Origin: Burkholderia sp. 9120
GTDB lineage: Bacteria > Pseudomonadota > Gammaproteobacteria > Burkholderiales > Burkholderiaceae
Direction of reading: 5' to 3'
Assembly (NCBI RefSeq): GCF_000745015.1
Contig: NZ_JQNA01000002.1
Coordinates: forward strand, 806,001 to 870,000
Length of the DNA stretch: 64,000 bases
Every line of letters starts with the position of its first letter. The first letter of the stretch is position 1. Positions 1 to 8,639 of this stretch are shown here, piece after piece. A program made the position numbers and the translations under genes. The notes below the pieces were generated by a model. The model was not told the origin of the DNA and searched no databases. It saw nothing but the letters and a program-made list of their open reading frames with translations.

Positions 1-660
1 GTCTCGATTGCGGTGGATACCTATTTTCCGCGCGCACACCTGATTGAATGCCTGCGTAGCCTGCAGGCGGACTTTCCAACTGCTGCAATCAATCTGCGCA
101 TGACGACCATGCAAGGTGGCGAGCGTCTGGTTCTGGAAGGCACGTGCGCACTGGCGGTGACGATCACCGACGTGCCGGAGCTGAGCCCGGGGACCATAGA
201 AAGGCAGCATTTATGTGAAGCGCACATGGTGACCGTCTGTGCGTCATCGCATCCGCTGGCCGCAATCGCGGGGCCGATCTCGCGCGAGGAATTTGGCGGG
301 CACATCCAGCTCGTCGTCACCGACAATCAGCCCGATGCCGAAAAGACGCAACAGGGGGTCGCCGGTGAACGCCAGTGGCTGGTGAATGACCTCGGCGCAA
401 AGCACGATTTGCTCAGGGGAAGCTTATGCTGGGGGCACATGCCGCATCATCTGGTTGCGGAAGACCTCGCGAATGGAACACTGGTCGAACTCCAACGGCG
501 CGCATGGCACATGCGCCCCCTCACGTTCATGATCTCGCAGCGGCGCGGATACTCGTTGTCCGAATGCGAGACATGGCTGGTCGAGCTCCTTGGTAATCGG
601 CATCGCTTCTCGAAAGGTTCAGACAAGCGCTCCGTGTCACGCAAAGGGAAAAAAGCGTGA
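1..660 (+). CDS. LysR-family regulator, C-terminal part (truncated by window edge)
   Basis: The reading frame is open from base 1 and stops at 658-660, so the start and the N-terminal winged helix-turn-helix lie outside the window. The visible 219 residues look like the effector-binding domain of a LysR-type transcription factor: a first half with a YFP segment, a central HPLAA stretch after the crossover strand, then a GWGHMP-like turn (here CWGHMPHHLVAEDL) and an L(V/A)EL strand, which is the usual order of the two subdomains. A Lys/Arg/Ser-rich tail of about 20 residues ends the protein. The ligand and target genes cannot be told. The next gene is on the opposite strand and converges on it. 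Confidence 0.85.
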   Translation, partial: VSIAVDTYFPRAHLIECLRSLQADFPTAAINLRMTTMQGGERLVLEGTCALAVTITDVPELSPGTIERQHLCEAHMVTVCASSHPLAAIAGPISREEFGGHIQLVVTDNQPDAEKTQQGVAGERQWLVNDLGAKHDLLRGSLCWGHMPHHLVAEDLANGTLVELQRRAWHMRPLTFMISQRRGYSLSECETWLVELLGNRHRFSKGSDKRSVSRKGKKA

Positions 661-778
661 AGGTCTGCCGCTCCTCGATGGGTCGCCTTGTGGCCAACTA
701 CAGCCTCACCCCAGTCAGTTTCGCGCAACGATGAACGACGTGGCCGTCCCCCCGCGCCACACAAACCCGCCCAAACGC

Positions 779-1954
779 CTACCGATTCCCCGGCACCGCC
801 GCCATCCCATCCAGCAGCGCCTTATGAAACGCCTGCGGATCCTGCATCTGCGGCGCGTGTCCCAACTCCGCGAACTCGACCAGCGTCGCATGCGGAATCG
901 CCTTCGCCGCCGCCCTGCCCAGTTCCGGATAATGGCCAAGCTTCGCGCGCACGTCCGGCGGCGCAGCGTCCTTGCCGATAGCAGTCGTATCCTTCTGCCC
1001 GATCAGCAACAGCGTCGGCATACTCAACTGCCCCAACTCGTACACCACCGGCTGCGTGTAAATCATGTCGTACAACAAAGCCGAATTCCACGCGACGATC
1101 TGCTTACCCGGCCCCCGATACATACCCGCCAGCATCTGCACCCACGGCTCGTAATCGGCGCGCCAATGCCCCGCGTAATAAGTGGACTGCTCGTAGCGGC
1201 GAATGCCGTCGGCAGTCGTTTTCAGCTCGCGCTCGTACCACTGATCCACCGACAGCGACGGCACGCCCTTCGCCTTCCAGTCCTCCAGCCCGATCGGGTT
1301 CACCAGCACCAGTTGCTGCGTCTCACGCGGATACATCAGCGCATAGCGGATTGCCAGCATACCGCCGGTCGAATGGCCGATCACGGTCGCGTCGCCGACG
1401 CCAAGCGAGGCCAGCAGCGCATGCGTATTGCGCGCGAGTTGCTGGAAGCTGTACTGGTAACGCTCGGGCTTGCTCGATTTGCAGAAGCCGATCTGGTCCG
1501 GCGCGATCACGCGATAACCGGCGTCGCTCAGGCGCCGGATCGTCGCGTCCCACGTCGCCGCGCAGAAGTTCTTGCCGTGCAGCAAGACCGCCGTACGGCC
1601 GTTCGGATTGGCCGGCTTGATATCCATGTACGCCATATGCAACGCCACGCCTTGCGACGTGAAGTCGAATTGCTCGACCGGCGCGGGATAGTTGAAGCCC
1701 TGAAGCTCGGGACCGTAGGCGGGACCGGCGTTGTCGGCGGCGATGGAGGCGGCGGCCGCCGCGCCCGCGACCGGGCTGGCTTGAACACCCTGAACGGCCT
1801 GAGCCGGCGCCGCGGCAGCGCCTGGGGCGTCGGCGGCGCTGGCCGTCGCGGCGGTCGAAGCGCTCGAACCCGTCGAAGCAGCCAACACGGCGGGCGCAAC
1901 CGTCAACGCACAAACGCCCAACATCGCGAGCAGGGAACGGCGGCGAAAACTCAT
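779..1954 (-). CDS. Exported alpha/beta hydrolase
   Basis: A 391-residue alpha/beta-hydrolase-fold enzyme. A signal peptide (MSFRRR, then a hydrophobic run ending in AVLAAS near residue 26) is followed by an unusual Ala-rich linker of about 50 residues. The catalytic domain has the oxyanion HGKNF segment at 126-130, the nucleophile elbow GHSTGG with Ser195, and likely acid and base Asp322 and His366. Export to the periplasm is inferred from the signal peptide. I chose ATG 1954 because it gives a clean signal peptide. An upstream in-frame ATG at 1990 is possible and has a weak GAGG before it. The substrate is unknown; the family includes esterases and haloperoxidase-like hydrolases. Confidence 0.85.
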   Translation of the reverse strand: MSFRRRSLLAMLGVCALTVAPAVLAASTGSSASTAATASAADAPGAAAAPAQAVQGVQASPVAGAAAAASIAADNAGPAYGPELQGFNYPAPVEQFDFTSQGVALHMAYMDIKPANPNGRTAVLLHGKNFCAATWDATIRRLSDAGYRVIAPDQIGFCKSSKPERYQYSFQQLARNTHALLASLGVGDATVIGHSTGGMLAIRYALMYPRETQQLVLVNPIGLEDWKAKGVPSLSVDQWYERELKTTADGIRRYEQSTYYAGHWRADYEPWVQMLAGMYRGPGKQIVAWNSALLYDMIYTQPVVYELGQLSMPTLLLIGQKDTTAIGKDAAPPDVRAKLGHYPELGRAAAKAIPHATLVEFAELGHAPQMQDPQAFHKALLDGMAAVPGNR

Positions 1955-2475
1955 CGGGATATTTTGCAAACTGAAAGTAACGGGAAGCATCGCGGTCGAA
2001 GCCTCGGGCAAGCCGCCCACTGAACTGCGGCCGGAAGCGCACGATTCTACGACGCACCACCCAAACTCTGCTGCCGCGCGCGCAGGCTTCGGGCGGCGGC
2101 AAGCGAGGCAACACGCGACGCACACCCGGATGGCACGCATATTGCGCAACGCCACCTCGCGCTCTATGTGTCGTGCCGCACGGAGCCGCCTCGTGCAAGG
2201 GTTGATCGTGCGCAACAGGGTCAGGTGGCAACCCTCCGCACAATTCAAACTACTCGTTCGCGGCCAATCGGTGCTAGAACTACCAGACGGGTCCGCGAAG
2301 ACGGGCGCCGCCTGGCAGCACGAATCATCAGCGGAGAGAACCAGCGACCAATCATCCGGGACATACTAACCAGCAACCATCTTGCAAACGACCGGAACGA
2401 GCGTGACGACCCGAGTAAGCGCCAAAGCGCGAACCCGGGCCGCCGCGCCAGACCCGGTCGACAAAGGAGACAGAC
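1955..2475. other. Divergent intergenic region before glgC
   Basis: This 521 bp stretch separates the leftward hydrolase from rightward glgC. It must hold both promoters, but I could not pick convincing -35/-10 boxes. The only clear signal is the glgC ribosome binding site AAAGGAG at 2463-2469. Open frames here lack family features and have no ribosome site. Confidence 0.5.
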
Positions 2476-3741
2476 ATGGACACTCCGGCACGGCTGAATG
2501 ATCTGCAACGCACCACCCTCGCCATCGTCCTCGCGGGCGGACGGGGCACGCGGCTCGGGCCGCTCACCAATAAACGCGTCAAGCCGGCGGTGCACTTCGG
2601 CGGCAAATACCGGATCATCGACTTCGCGCTGTCCAACTGTCTGAACTCCGGCATCCGCCGCATCGCGGTGGTCACGCAATACAAGGCGCACTCGCTGCTG
2701 CGCCATCTGCAGCGCGGCTGGAGCTTCCTGCGCGGCGAATTCGGCGAATTCATCGACCTGTGGCCGGCCCAGCAACGCGTGGAAGGCGCGCACTGGTATC
2801 GCGGCACGGCGGACGCCGTGTTCCAGAACCTCGACATCATCCGCTCGATCCGGCCGAAGTACGTGGTGGTGCTGGCCGGCGACCACATCTACAAGATGGA
2901 CTACACGCGCATGATCGCCGACCACGCGGAAAGCGGCGCGGATTGCACGGTCGGCTGTATCGAGGTGCCGCGCATGGACGCGGTGGCCTTCGGCGTGATG
3001 GCCGTGGACGAAAACCGCCGCGTGACCGGCTTCGTCGAAAAGCCCGCCGACCCGCCCGCCATGCCCGGCCGGCCGGACATCGCGCTCGCCAGCATGGGCA
3101 TCTACGTGTTCAACGCGGATTATCTGTACTCGCTGCTCGAAGAGAACATCTCCAGCATCGAAACGGATCACGACTTCGGCAAGGACATCCTGCCGCGCGT
3201 CGTCACGCAAGGCACGGCGATCGCGCATCCGTTCAGCATGTCGTGCGTGTCGTCGGACCCGAACGTCGAACCGTACTGGCGCGACGTCGGCACAATCGAC
3301 GCCTACTGGGCCGCCAATCTCGACCTCGCCTCCACGATCCCGACGCTCGACCTGTACGACCGTAGCTGGCCGATCTGGACGTATCAGGAACAGTTGCCGC
3401 CCGCCAAGTTCGTGCGCGACATGAAGGGGCTGCAAGGCACGGGCAACAATCTGCTGGTGTGCGGCGGCTGCGTGATTTCCGGGTCGCAGATTTCGCGCTC
3501 GGTGTTGTCGTCGAATGTCAAAGTGAGTTCATTCTGTAACATCAGTGAGGCAGTCTTGTTGCCACAGGTGACCGTCGGCGCGAGTTGCCGGCTGCAGAAG
3601 GTGGTGATCGACCGCGGTTGCGCGATTCCGGACGGCACGGTGATCGGTGAAGATCCCGCGAGCGACGCCGAACGCTTCTACCGTACCGACGACGGCGTCG
3701 TGCTGGTCACGCCCGAGGCGCTGCGGCAGAAGGTGAAGTAA
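2476..3741 (+). CDS. glgC: Glucose-1-phosphate adenylyltransferase (ADP-glucose pyrophosphorylase)
   Basis: This enzyme makes ADP-glucose from glucose-1-phosphate and ATP, the committed step of bacterial glycogen synthesis. The 421-residue protein has the usual family length. The nucleotide-binding signature [12 protein letters not shown] lies near residue 20, [15 protein letters not shown] follows near 35-50, and a C-terminal left-handed beta-helix ([21 protein letters not shown]) ends it. The start is fixed by AAAGGAG seven bases upstream. glgA follows 113 bp downstream on the same strand. The spacer carries a GC-rich inverted repeat around 3747-3771 without a T-run, so read-through is likely. 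Enzymes of this family are usually allosterically controlled; nothing here shows by what. Confidence 0.97.
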   Translation: MDTPARLNDLQRTTLAIVLAGGRGTRLGPLTNKRVKPAVHFGGKYRIIDFALSNCLNSGIRRIAVVTQYKAHSLLRHLQRGWSFLRGEFGEFIDLWPAQQRVEGAHWYRGTADAVFQNLDIIRSIRPKYVVVLAGDHIYKMDYTRMIADHAESGADCTVGCIEVPRMDAVAFGVMAVDENRRVTGFVEKPADPPAMPGRPDIALASMGIYVFNADYLYSLLEENISSIETDHDFGKDILPRVVTQGTAIAHPFSMSCVSSDPNVEPYWRDVGTIDAYWAANLDLASTIPTLDLYDRSWPIWTYQEQLPPAKFVRDMKGLQGTGNNLLVCGGCVISGSQISRSVLSSNVKVSSFCNISEAVLLPQVTVGASCRLQKVVIDRGCAIPDGTVIGEDPASDAERFYRTDDGVVLVTPEALRQKVK

Positions 3742-3854
3742 CGCCGCAGGGGTCGCCGACGGCGGCCCCTGAGTTGCCCCTTGTGCGCCTAAGTTGCCCC
3801 TGAGCCGACAGAACCGACTGACCGCATTCCCCCATCGCAACGAGACAAAGGCCT

Positions 3855-5315
3855 ATGACGATACGCGCCCTGCACGTCGCAAGCGAGCTGTATCCCCTCC
3901 TCAAAACGGGCGGTCTCGCCGACGTCGCGGGCGCGTTGCCGCCCGCGCTGATCGAGCGCGGCGCCGATGTGCGGGTGCTGCTGCCGGGCTTTCCAGCGGT
4001 GGTCGCCGGTCTCGCCGACCTGCAACCGGTCGCACGCCTGGGCCGCCGCTTCGACGCGCCGGACGTGACGCTTGAACGCGGCACTCTGCCCTCGAACGGC
4101 CTGATCGTCTACGTGATCCGCGCCGGCACACTGTACGACCGGCCCGGCAATCCCTATCTGAACGACGAACACGTGCCGTACGGCGACAACGCGCTGCGCT
4201 TCGCGCTGCTCGGCTGGGTCGCCGCGCAACTGGCGCAGCGCCTCGACCCGGCATGGACGCCGCAGATCATCCACGCGCACGACTGGCATGCGGGACTCGC
4301 GCCCGCCTATCTGAAAGCAGCGGAACGCCAGTCGGGCCGGCCGCTTGCGCGTTGCGTGTTCACCGTGCACAACCTTGCGTATCAGGGCGTGTTTCCGGCG
4401 CAGCAGTTCGCTCAACTCGGCTTGCCGGACGATTTTTTCACAATGCACGGCATCGAGTTTTACGGGCAGTTGTCGTTCCTCAAAGCCGGGCTTTACTACA
4501 CCGACCGCATCACGACCGTCAGTCCGACTTACGCTCGCGAGATCCAGACGCTGGCTCAGGGCGGCGGTCTGGACGGACTGCTGCGCCATCGCTCGCACGA
4601 TTTGAGCGGGATTCTGAACGGCGTCGACTACGACGTGTGGAACCCCGCCAGCGACACCCTGCTCGACTCGCACTACAACGCCACGCGCCTCGCCGGCAAG
4701 CTGGCGTGCAAGGAAGCGCTGCAGAAGCGCTTCGGCCTCGCGCAGAAAAGCGACGCGCTGCTGTTCGGCGTGGTGAGCCGGCTCACCGAACAGAAAGGCC
4801 TCGATCTGCTGCTCGAAGCGGTGCCGGAAATTGTCAAACGCGGCGGCCAACTGGTGGTGTTCGGCACCGGCGACCCGGCGCTCGAAAACGGCCTGAAGCG
4901 GGCCGCGCACGCGCATCCGGAATCGGTCGCGGTGGAACTCGGCTTCGACGAAACGCTCGCGCATACGATCGTCGCGGGCAGCGACGTGATCGCGGTGCCG
5001 TCGCGTTTCGAGCCCTGCGGGTTGACCCAGCTCTACGCGCTGGCCTATGGCTCGCTGCCGCTGGTGCACTGCGTGGGCGGACTCGCGGACACGGTGGTCG
5101 ACGCATCGCTCGAAAATCTCGCCGACGACCTCGCCACCGGTTTCGTGTTCGAACGGTTCGAGCCGAAAGGCATTGGCAGCGCGATCCGCCGTGCCTTCGC
5201 GCTGTACGACCGCCGCACCGAATGGAAGGCAACGCAGCGGCGCGCCATGCGCCAGGACTTCGGCTGGGGAGCGTCGGCCGAGCGCTATCTGGCGTTGTAT
5301 CGCGAGCTCACCTGA
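3855..5315 (+). CDS. glgA: Glycogen synthase (ADP-glucose type, GT5)
   Basis: Transfers glucose from ADP-glucose to the growing alpha-1,4-glucan and acts directly after GlgC. The 486-residue protein has the family start SELYPLLKTGGLADVAGALP, with the KTGG ADP-glucose-binding loop, the central DWHAGLAPAYLK segment, and the C-terminal catalytic stretch SRFEPCGLTQLYALAYG typical of two-domain GT-B enzymes. The gene is on the same strand as glgC with a 113 bp spacer, so a two-gene glycogen unit is likely. A branching enzyme and phosphorylase are not in this window. A 284 bp spacer before pdxY shows no clear terminator. Confidence 0.97.
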   Translation: MTIRALHVASELYPLLKTGGLADVAGALPPALIERGADVRVLLPGFPAVVAGLADLQPVARLGRRFDAPDVTLERGTLPSNGLIVYVIRAGTLYDRPGNPYLNDEHVPYGDNALRFALLGWVAAQLAQRLDPAWTPQIIHAHDWHAGLAPAYLKAAERQSGRPLARCVFTVHNLAYQGVFPAQQFAQLGLPDDFFTMHGIEFYGQLSFLKAGLYYTDRITTVSPTYAREIQTLAQGGGLDGLLRHRSHDLSGILNGVDYDVWNPASDTLLDSHYNATRLAGKLACKEALQKRFGLAQKSDALLFGVVSRLTEQKGLDLLLEAVPEIVKRGGQLVVFGTGDPALENGLKRAAHAHPESVAVELGFDETLAHTIVAGSDVIAVPSRFEPCGLTQLYALAYGSLPLVHCVGGLADTVVDASLENLADDLATGFVFERFEPKGIGSAIRRAFALYDRRTEWKATQRRAMRQDFGWGASAERYLALYRELT

Positions 5316-5599
5316 GCGGACTTCGGCACGCGCGCCAGGTTGGTGCGCTGGCAGCCGCGGTTGCGCGCGCTTCGATAACCTGCCGTCCGTCTGATGGTTC
5401 GACGCAACACCACAGGGCCGGATCAACTCGCGCGCGGCAAACTCCTGTATTGTTGCCTGACCCTGCAGGGCGTGCATTTTTCTTGCATGATCTGAAGCAA
5501 ACCCGCCGCATGAGGCGTCCGGCTCCTGCCGGATCACGCCAACGCGGCGCACCTTCCCGTTTCCATTAATCGCGCATGACCGCTTGCGCGGGCTACACC

Positions 5600-6466
5600 A
5601 TGACGAAAAACGTTCTGAGCATTCAGTCCCATGTCGTGTTCGGGCACGCCGGCAACAGCGCGGCCGAATTCCCGATGCGCCGGCTCGGCGTCAACGTCTG
5701 GCCGCTCAATACCGTGCAGTTCTCGAACCACACGCAATACGGCCATTGGACCGGCGGTGCGATCGAGGCCGCGCAAATGGAAGAGCTGGTCGAAGGCATC
5801 GGCGCGATCGGCATGCTGCCGCGTTGCGACGCGGTGCTGTCCGGCTATCTCGGCACGCCGGAGCAGGCGCAGTCGGTGCTGGAAATCGTCAAGGCGGTGA
5901 AGGCTGCCAATCCGCGCGCCTGGTACTTCTGCGATCCGGTGATGGGTGCCGCGAGCGGCTGTAAGGTCGAGCCGGGCATCCAGGAGTTTCTGGTCCGCAC
6001 CATGCCGGAAATGGCCGACGCGATGGCGCCGAATCACACCGAGCTGCAACGTCTCGCGGGTCGCGAGATCGAGACGCTCGAAGAAGCGGTGACCGCTTGC
6101 CGCGAACTGATCGCGCGTGGGCCGAAGCTGATACTGGTCAAGCATCTGCTCGATCGCAACAGCCCGGCGGACCGCTTCAACATGCTGGTCGTCACCGAGC
6201 GCGAGGCGTGGATGGGCCAGCGCCCGCTCTACCCGTTCGCGCGTCAACCGGTCGGCGTCGGCGATCTGACGAGCGCGGTGTTCGTCGCGCGCACGCTGCT
6301 AGGCGATTCGATTCGCGCGGCGTTCGAACATACGCTGGCCGCCGTGAACGCGGTGGTCAAGGCGACCTGGCAAGCCGGGCGCTACGAGCTGGAACTGGTG
6401 GCCGCGCAGAACGAAATCGCGCAGCCGCGCGAGTGGTTCGATGCGTGGGTGGCGGACAGCGCTTAA
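5600..6466 (+). CDS. pdxY: Pyridoxal kinase
   Basis: Phosphorylates pyridoxal to pyridoxal 5'-phosphate in vitamin B6 salvage. The 288-residue protein starts with the PdxY signature [19 protein letters not shown] and [16 protein letters not shown], has YLGTPEQ in the middle, and [10 protein letters not shown] near residue 222 as the ribokinase-family anion-hole/catalytic Asp motif. Start: ATG 5600 gives the usual [12 protein letters not shown]-terminus; the in-frame ATG at 5576 would add eight residues, and neither has a strong ribosome site. It is preceded by 284 bp after glgA and is probably transcribed separately. Confidence 0.95.
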   Translation: MTKNVLSIQSHVVFGHAGNSAAEFPMRRLGVNVWPLNTVQFSNHTQYGHWTGGAIEAAQMEELVEGIGAIGMLPRCDAVLSGYLGTPEQAQSVLEIVKAVKAANPRAWYFCDPVMGAASGCKVEPGIQEFLVRTMPEMADAMAPNHTELQRLAGREIETLEEAVTACRELIARGPKLILVKHLLDRNSPADRFNMLVVTEREAWMGQRPLYPFARQPVGVGDLTSAVFVARTLLGDSIRAAFEHTLAAVNAVVKATWQAGRYELELVAAQNEIAQPREWFDAWVADSA

Positions 6467-6591
6467 GCCGCCGCGCGGCATCTCACGTCCGCTCACGTCC
6501 TATAATGCTTGCCGCGTGGACGAGGCATCGCAGCATGCCCTCGCCCATCCGCCACTTTTCAGGCATCAAGCATTCAGCAGACGAGGCATCG

Positions 6592-7053
6592 ATGGACGGC
6601 TATATCCGCAGCGAGCGGGAAGAATATTTTGAGCAGTTGTGCGTCAGCGTCGACGCCGACGAAACCCACGAACAGGAAGCGATCGAGTTCTTCGAGAACC
6701 AGTTCGATCAGGCCGACTTCGATCCCGCGCAGTGGCTCGACATTGCGCTGTACTACTCGCCGGCGGTGGCGCGCGGCATCATCGAAATGGTGACGCCCGA
6801 CGACCGCGCCCGCAGCAACATCGCCGAAGTGATCGCGGACAACCTCGACATCTCCTACGGCGAAGACGAATGCCAGCAGTTCGCCGAGACCATCGAGTTC
6901 GCGCTGAACAACGGCGTGCCGGTGGATATCGACCTCGTACTCGACGGCTGCCAGCGCGCGATCGACGACCTCGACACATGGGCCGACGACGACACCAAGG
7001 CGCCGCTGCTGCGTCTGCGTGAAGAGTTGCTGCGCCAGCAAGGCGAGCACTAA
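6592..7053 (+). CDS. Acidic protein of unknown function
   Basis: A 153-residue protein that I do not recognise. It is very rich in Asp and Glu (for example VDADETHEQEAIEFFENQ and DLDTWADDDTK), has no signal peptide, no membrane segment and almost no cysteine, and seems helical. It is therefore probably cytoplasmic. The high third-position GC and clean frame argue that it is real. ATG 6592 was chosen because upstream sequence in the frame reads out of phase through pdxY; no strong ribosome site is seen. It stands alone between pdxY and a binding-protein gene, so context gives no function. Confidence 0.7.
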   Translation: MDGYIRSEREEYFEQLCVSVDADETHEQEAIEFFENQFDQADFDPAQWLDIALYYSPAVARGIIEMVTPDDRARSNIAEVIADNLDISYGEDECQQFAETIEFALNNGVPVDIDLVLDGCQRAIDDLDTWADDDTKAPLLRLREELLRQQGEH

Positions 7054-7408
7054 AAGCATCAAGCCCCACCGCCGGCGCGCTCGCGCCGGCGTCTTAAGCA
7101 TGTGCCGCAATCCGCACCCATCCGCCCGCGCCGACCGGCCGCCAGCGTATGCGCTGCGGGCCCTATGCCGAAATGCTCATTCAAAGCGCCTCGAACTGCC
7201 AAGACGGCGGCAAATTGGCTTTCTATATTCGCGCCAGATTACCCGGCGTGTGACAGCTACTGCGCGTATTCCAGCATTGTTTATGGCGACCGATCATCCG
7301 TAGTCTTGCGATGTGCGCCATGCCTCACCCTGCTTGAGCGCCGATCCAGCGTTACTGCCTTGCCGCTTTCACACACCCTGAAACTGTCGATGGAAGGAGA
7401 GAGAGACC
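7054..7408. other. Intergenic region with GC-rich hairpin 7070-7091
   Basis: Directly after the acidic protein gene is a nine-base-pair perfect stem (7070-7078 with 7083-7091, loop GCTC), followed by only a short TCTT. It could act as a weak terminator. The rest of the 355 bp should hold the promoter of the binding-protein gene. I see no gene or clear operator in it. Confidence 0.5.
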
Positions 7409-8557
7409 ATGAGTCTTCGCACTACGCTGAAACCACTCGCATTGATCACTGGCGCCCTGTTCGCACTCGCGCCGCTGGCCAGTTCCGCCGATCAGACGGT
7501 GAAGATCGGCTTCGCCGCGCCGATGACGGGCGCCAACGCCGGCTACGGCAAGGATCTGGAAAACGGCGTGAGGCTCGCCATCGAGGAAGCCAACGCGCAG
7601 AAGATCAAGATCGGTGACCAGGTCACGCAATTCCAGCTGGTCTCCGAGGACGACCAGGCCGACCCGCGCATCGGCGTGCAGGCCGCGCAGAAGCTGGTCG
7701 ACTCGGGCGTCTCGGCGGTAGTCGGCCACTTCAATTCGGGCACCACGATTCCGGCCTCGCAGATTTATGAGCAGGCCGGCATTCCGGTGATCGACCCGGC
7801 CGCCACCAACCCGATTATCACCGGACGCGGCTTCGCGAACACCTTCATGGTGATTTCCACCGATGCGCAGAACGCCGGCAACGCGGGCGTCTACGCGGTG
7901 GAAGTGAGCAAGGCCAAGCGCATCGCGATCGTCGACGACCGGACCGCGTTCGGTCAGGGCGAGGCCGACGAGTTCGAGAAGGCGGTGAAAGCGCACGGCG
8001 GCACCATCGTGACGCGCGAGTACACCGACAACAAAGCGGTCGACTTCAGCACGCAGATCACCAAGATCAAATCGACCAATGCCGACCTGGTGTTCTTCGG
8101 CGGCCTGGACACGCAGGCGGCCGGCTTCGCGAAGCGGATGAAACAGTTGAGCCTGAACGCGCAACTGGTGGGCGGCGGCGGCGTGATGGACGAGGACTTC
8201 ATCAAGCTCGCCGGCGACGCGGCGGAAGGCGCGCAGGCGTGGGAATACGGCCGGCCGCTGGCGCAGTTGCCGGGCGGCAAGGACTTCTCCGCGAAGTTCA
8301 AGAAGCGCTTCGGGGTGGATATCCTGTCGTACGCACCGTTCGGCTACGACGGCGCGTGGGCCGCGATCAAGGCCATGCAGCAGGCCAAATCGAGCACGCC
8401 GAATGTGTATCGTCCGGTGCTGAAAGCGATCGATTTCGACGGCGTGACCGGCAAGATTTCGTTCGACAGCACGGGCGCGTTGAAGAGCGGGTCGTCGACG
8501 CTGTATCAGGTCAAGAACGGCGCGTGGGTGCCGATCGTGACGAAGAGCGGCGGTTGA
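7409..8557 (+). CDS. ABC transporter substrate-binding protein, branched-chain amino acid type
   Basis: A 382-residue periplasmic binding protein of the LivJ/LivK type (type I periplasmic binding fold). A signal peptide of about 26 residues (ending PLASSAD) is followed by VKIGFAAPMTGANAGYGKDLENGVRLAIEEAN, the classic opening of this family, and then QAAQKLVDSGVSAVVGHFNSG and IPVIDPAATNP, which shape the amino-acid pocket. A strong GGAAGGAG lies upstream of the ATG. No permease or ATPase genes are adjacent, so it is a stand-alone binding protein that must work with transport subunits encoded elsewhere. The ligand is probably Leu/Ile/Val, but this family also binds other small amides and acids. 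Confidence 0.92.
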   Translation: MSLRTTLKPLALITGALFALAPLASSADQTVKIGFAAPMTGANAGYGKDLENGVRLAIEEANAQKIKIGDQVTQFQLVSEDDQADPRIGVQAAQKLVDSGVSAVVGHFNSGTTIPASQIYEQAGIPVIDPAATNPIITGRGFANTFMVISTDAQNAGNAGVYAVEVSKAKRIAIVDDRTAFGQGEADEFEKAVKAHGGTIVTREYTDNKAVDFSTQITKIKSTNADLVFFGGLDTQAAGFAKRMKQLSLNAQLVGGGGVMDEDFIKLAGDAAEGAQAWEYGRPLAQLPGGKDFSAKFKKRFGVDILSYAPFGYDGAWAAIKAMQQAKSSTPNVYRPVLKAIDFDGVTGKISFDSTGALKSGSSTLYQVKNGAWVPIVTKSGG

Positions 8558-8592
8558 GGCGCGGGTTTGTTTTAGCGACTTGAAGCGGGGTT

Positions 8593-8618
8593 GGCACGGC
8601 GTGGCTTCACGCCGTGCC
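8593..8618. terminator. Hairpin between convergent genes
   Basis: A perfect 11-bp inverted repeat (GGCACGGCGTG, loop GCTT, then its complement) lies 35 bp after the binding-protein gene and 21 bp after the end of the convergent transglutaminase-like gene. It lacks a long T-run on either strand, so it is at best a bidirectional, partly Rho-dependent stop signal. Confidence 0.55.
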
Positions 8619-8639
8619 GACTCCGTGGCGCTAACCGTG

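Noticed and set aside
590..2023. A 477-codon plus-strand frame opposite the alpha/beta hydrolase
   Set aside because: Arg/His-rich shadow; the hydrolase on the other strand has a complete catalytic triad and signal peptide.
3742..3854. GC-rich inverted repeat after glgC as a terminator
   Set aside because: No T-run and glgA follows on the same strand; more likely a weak pause or an mRNA structure.
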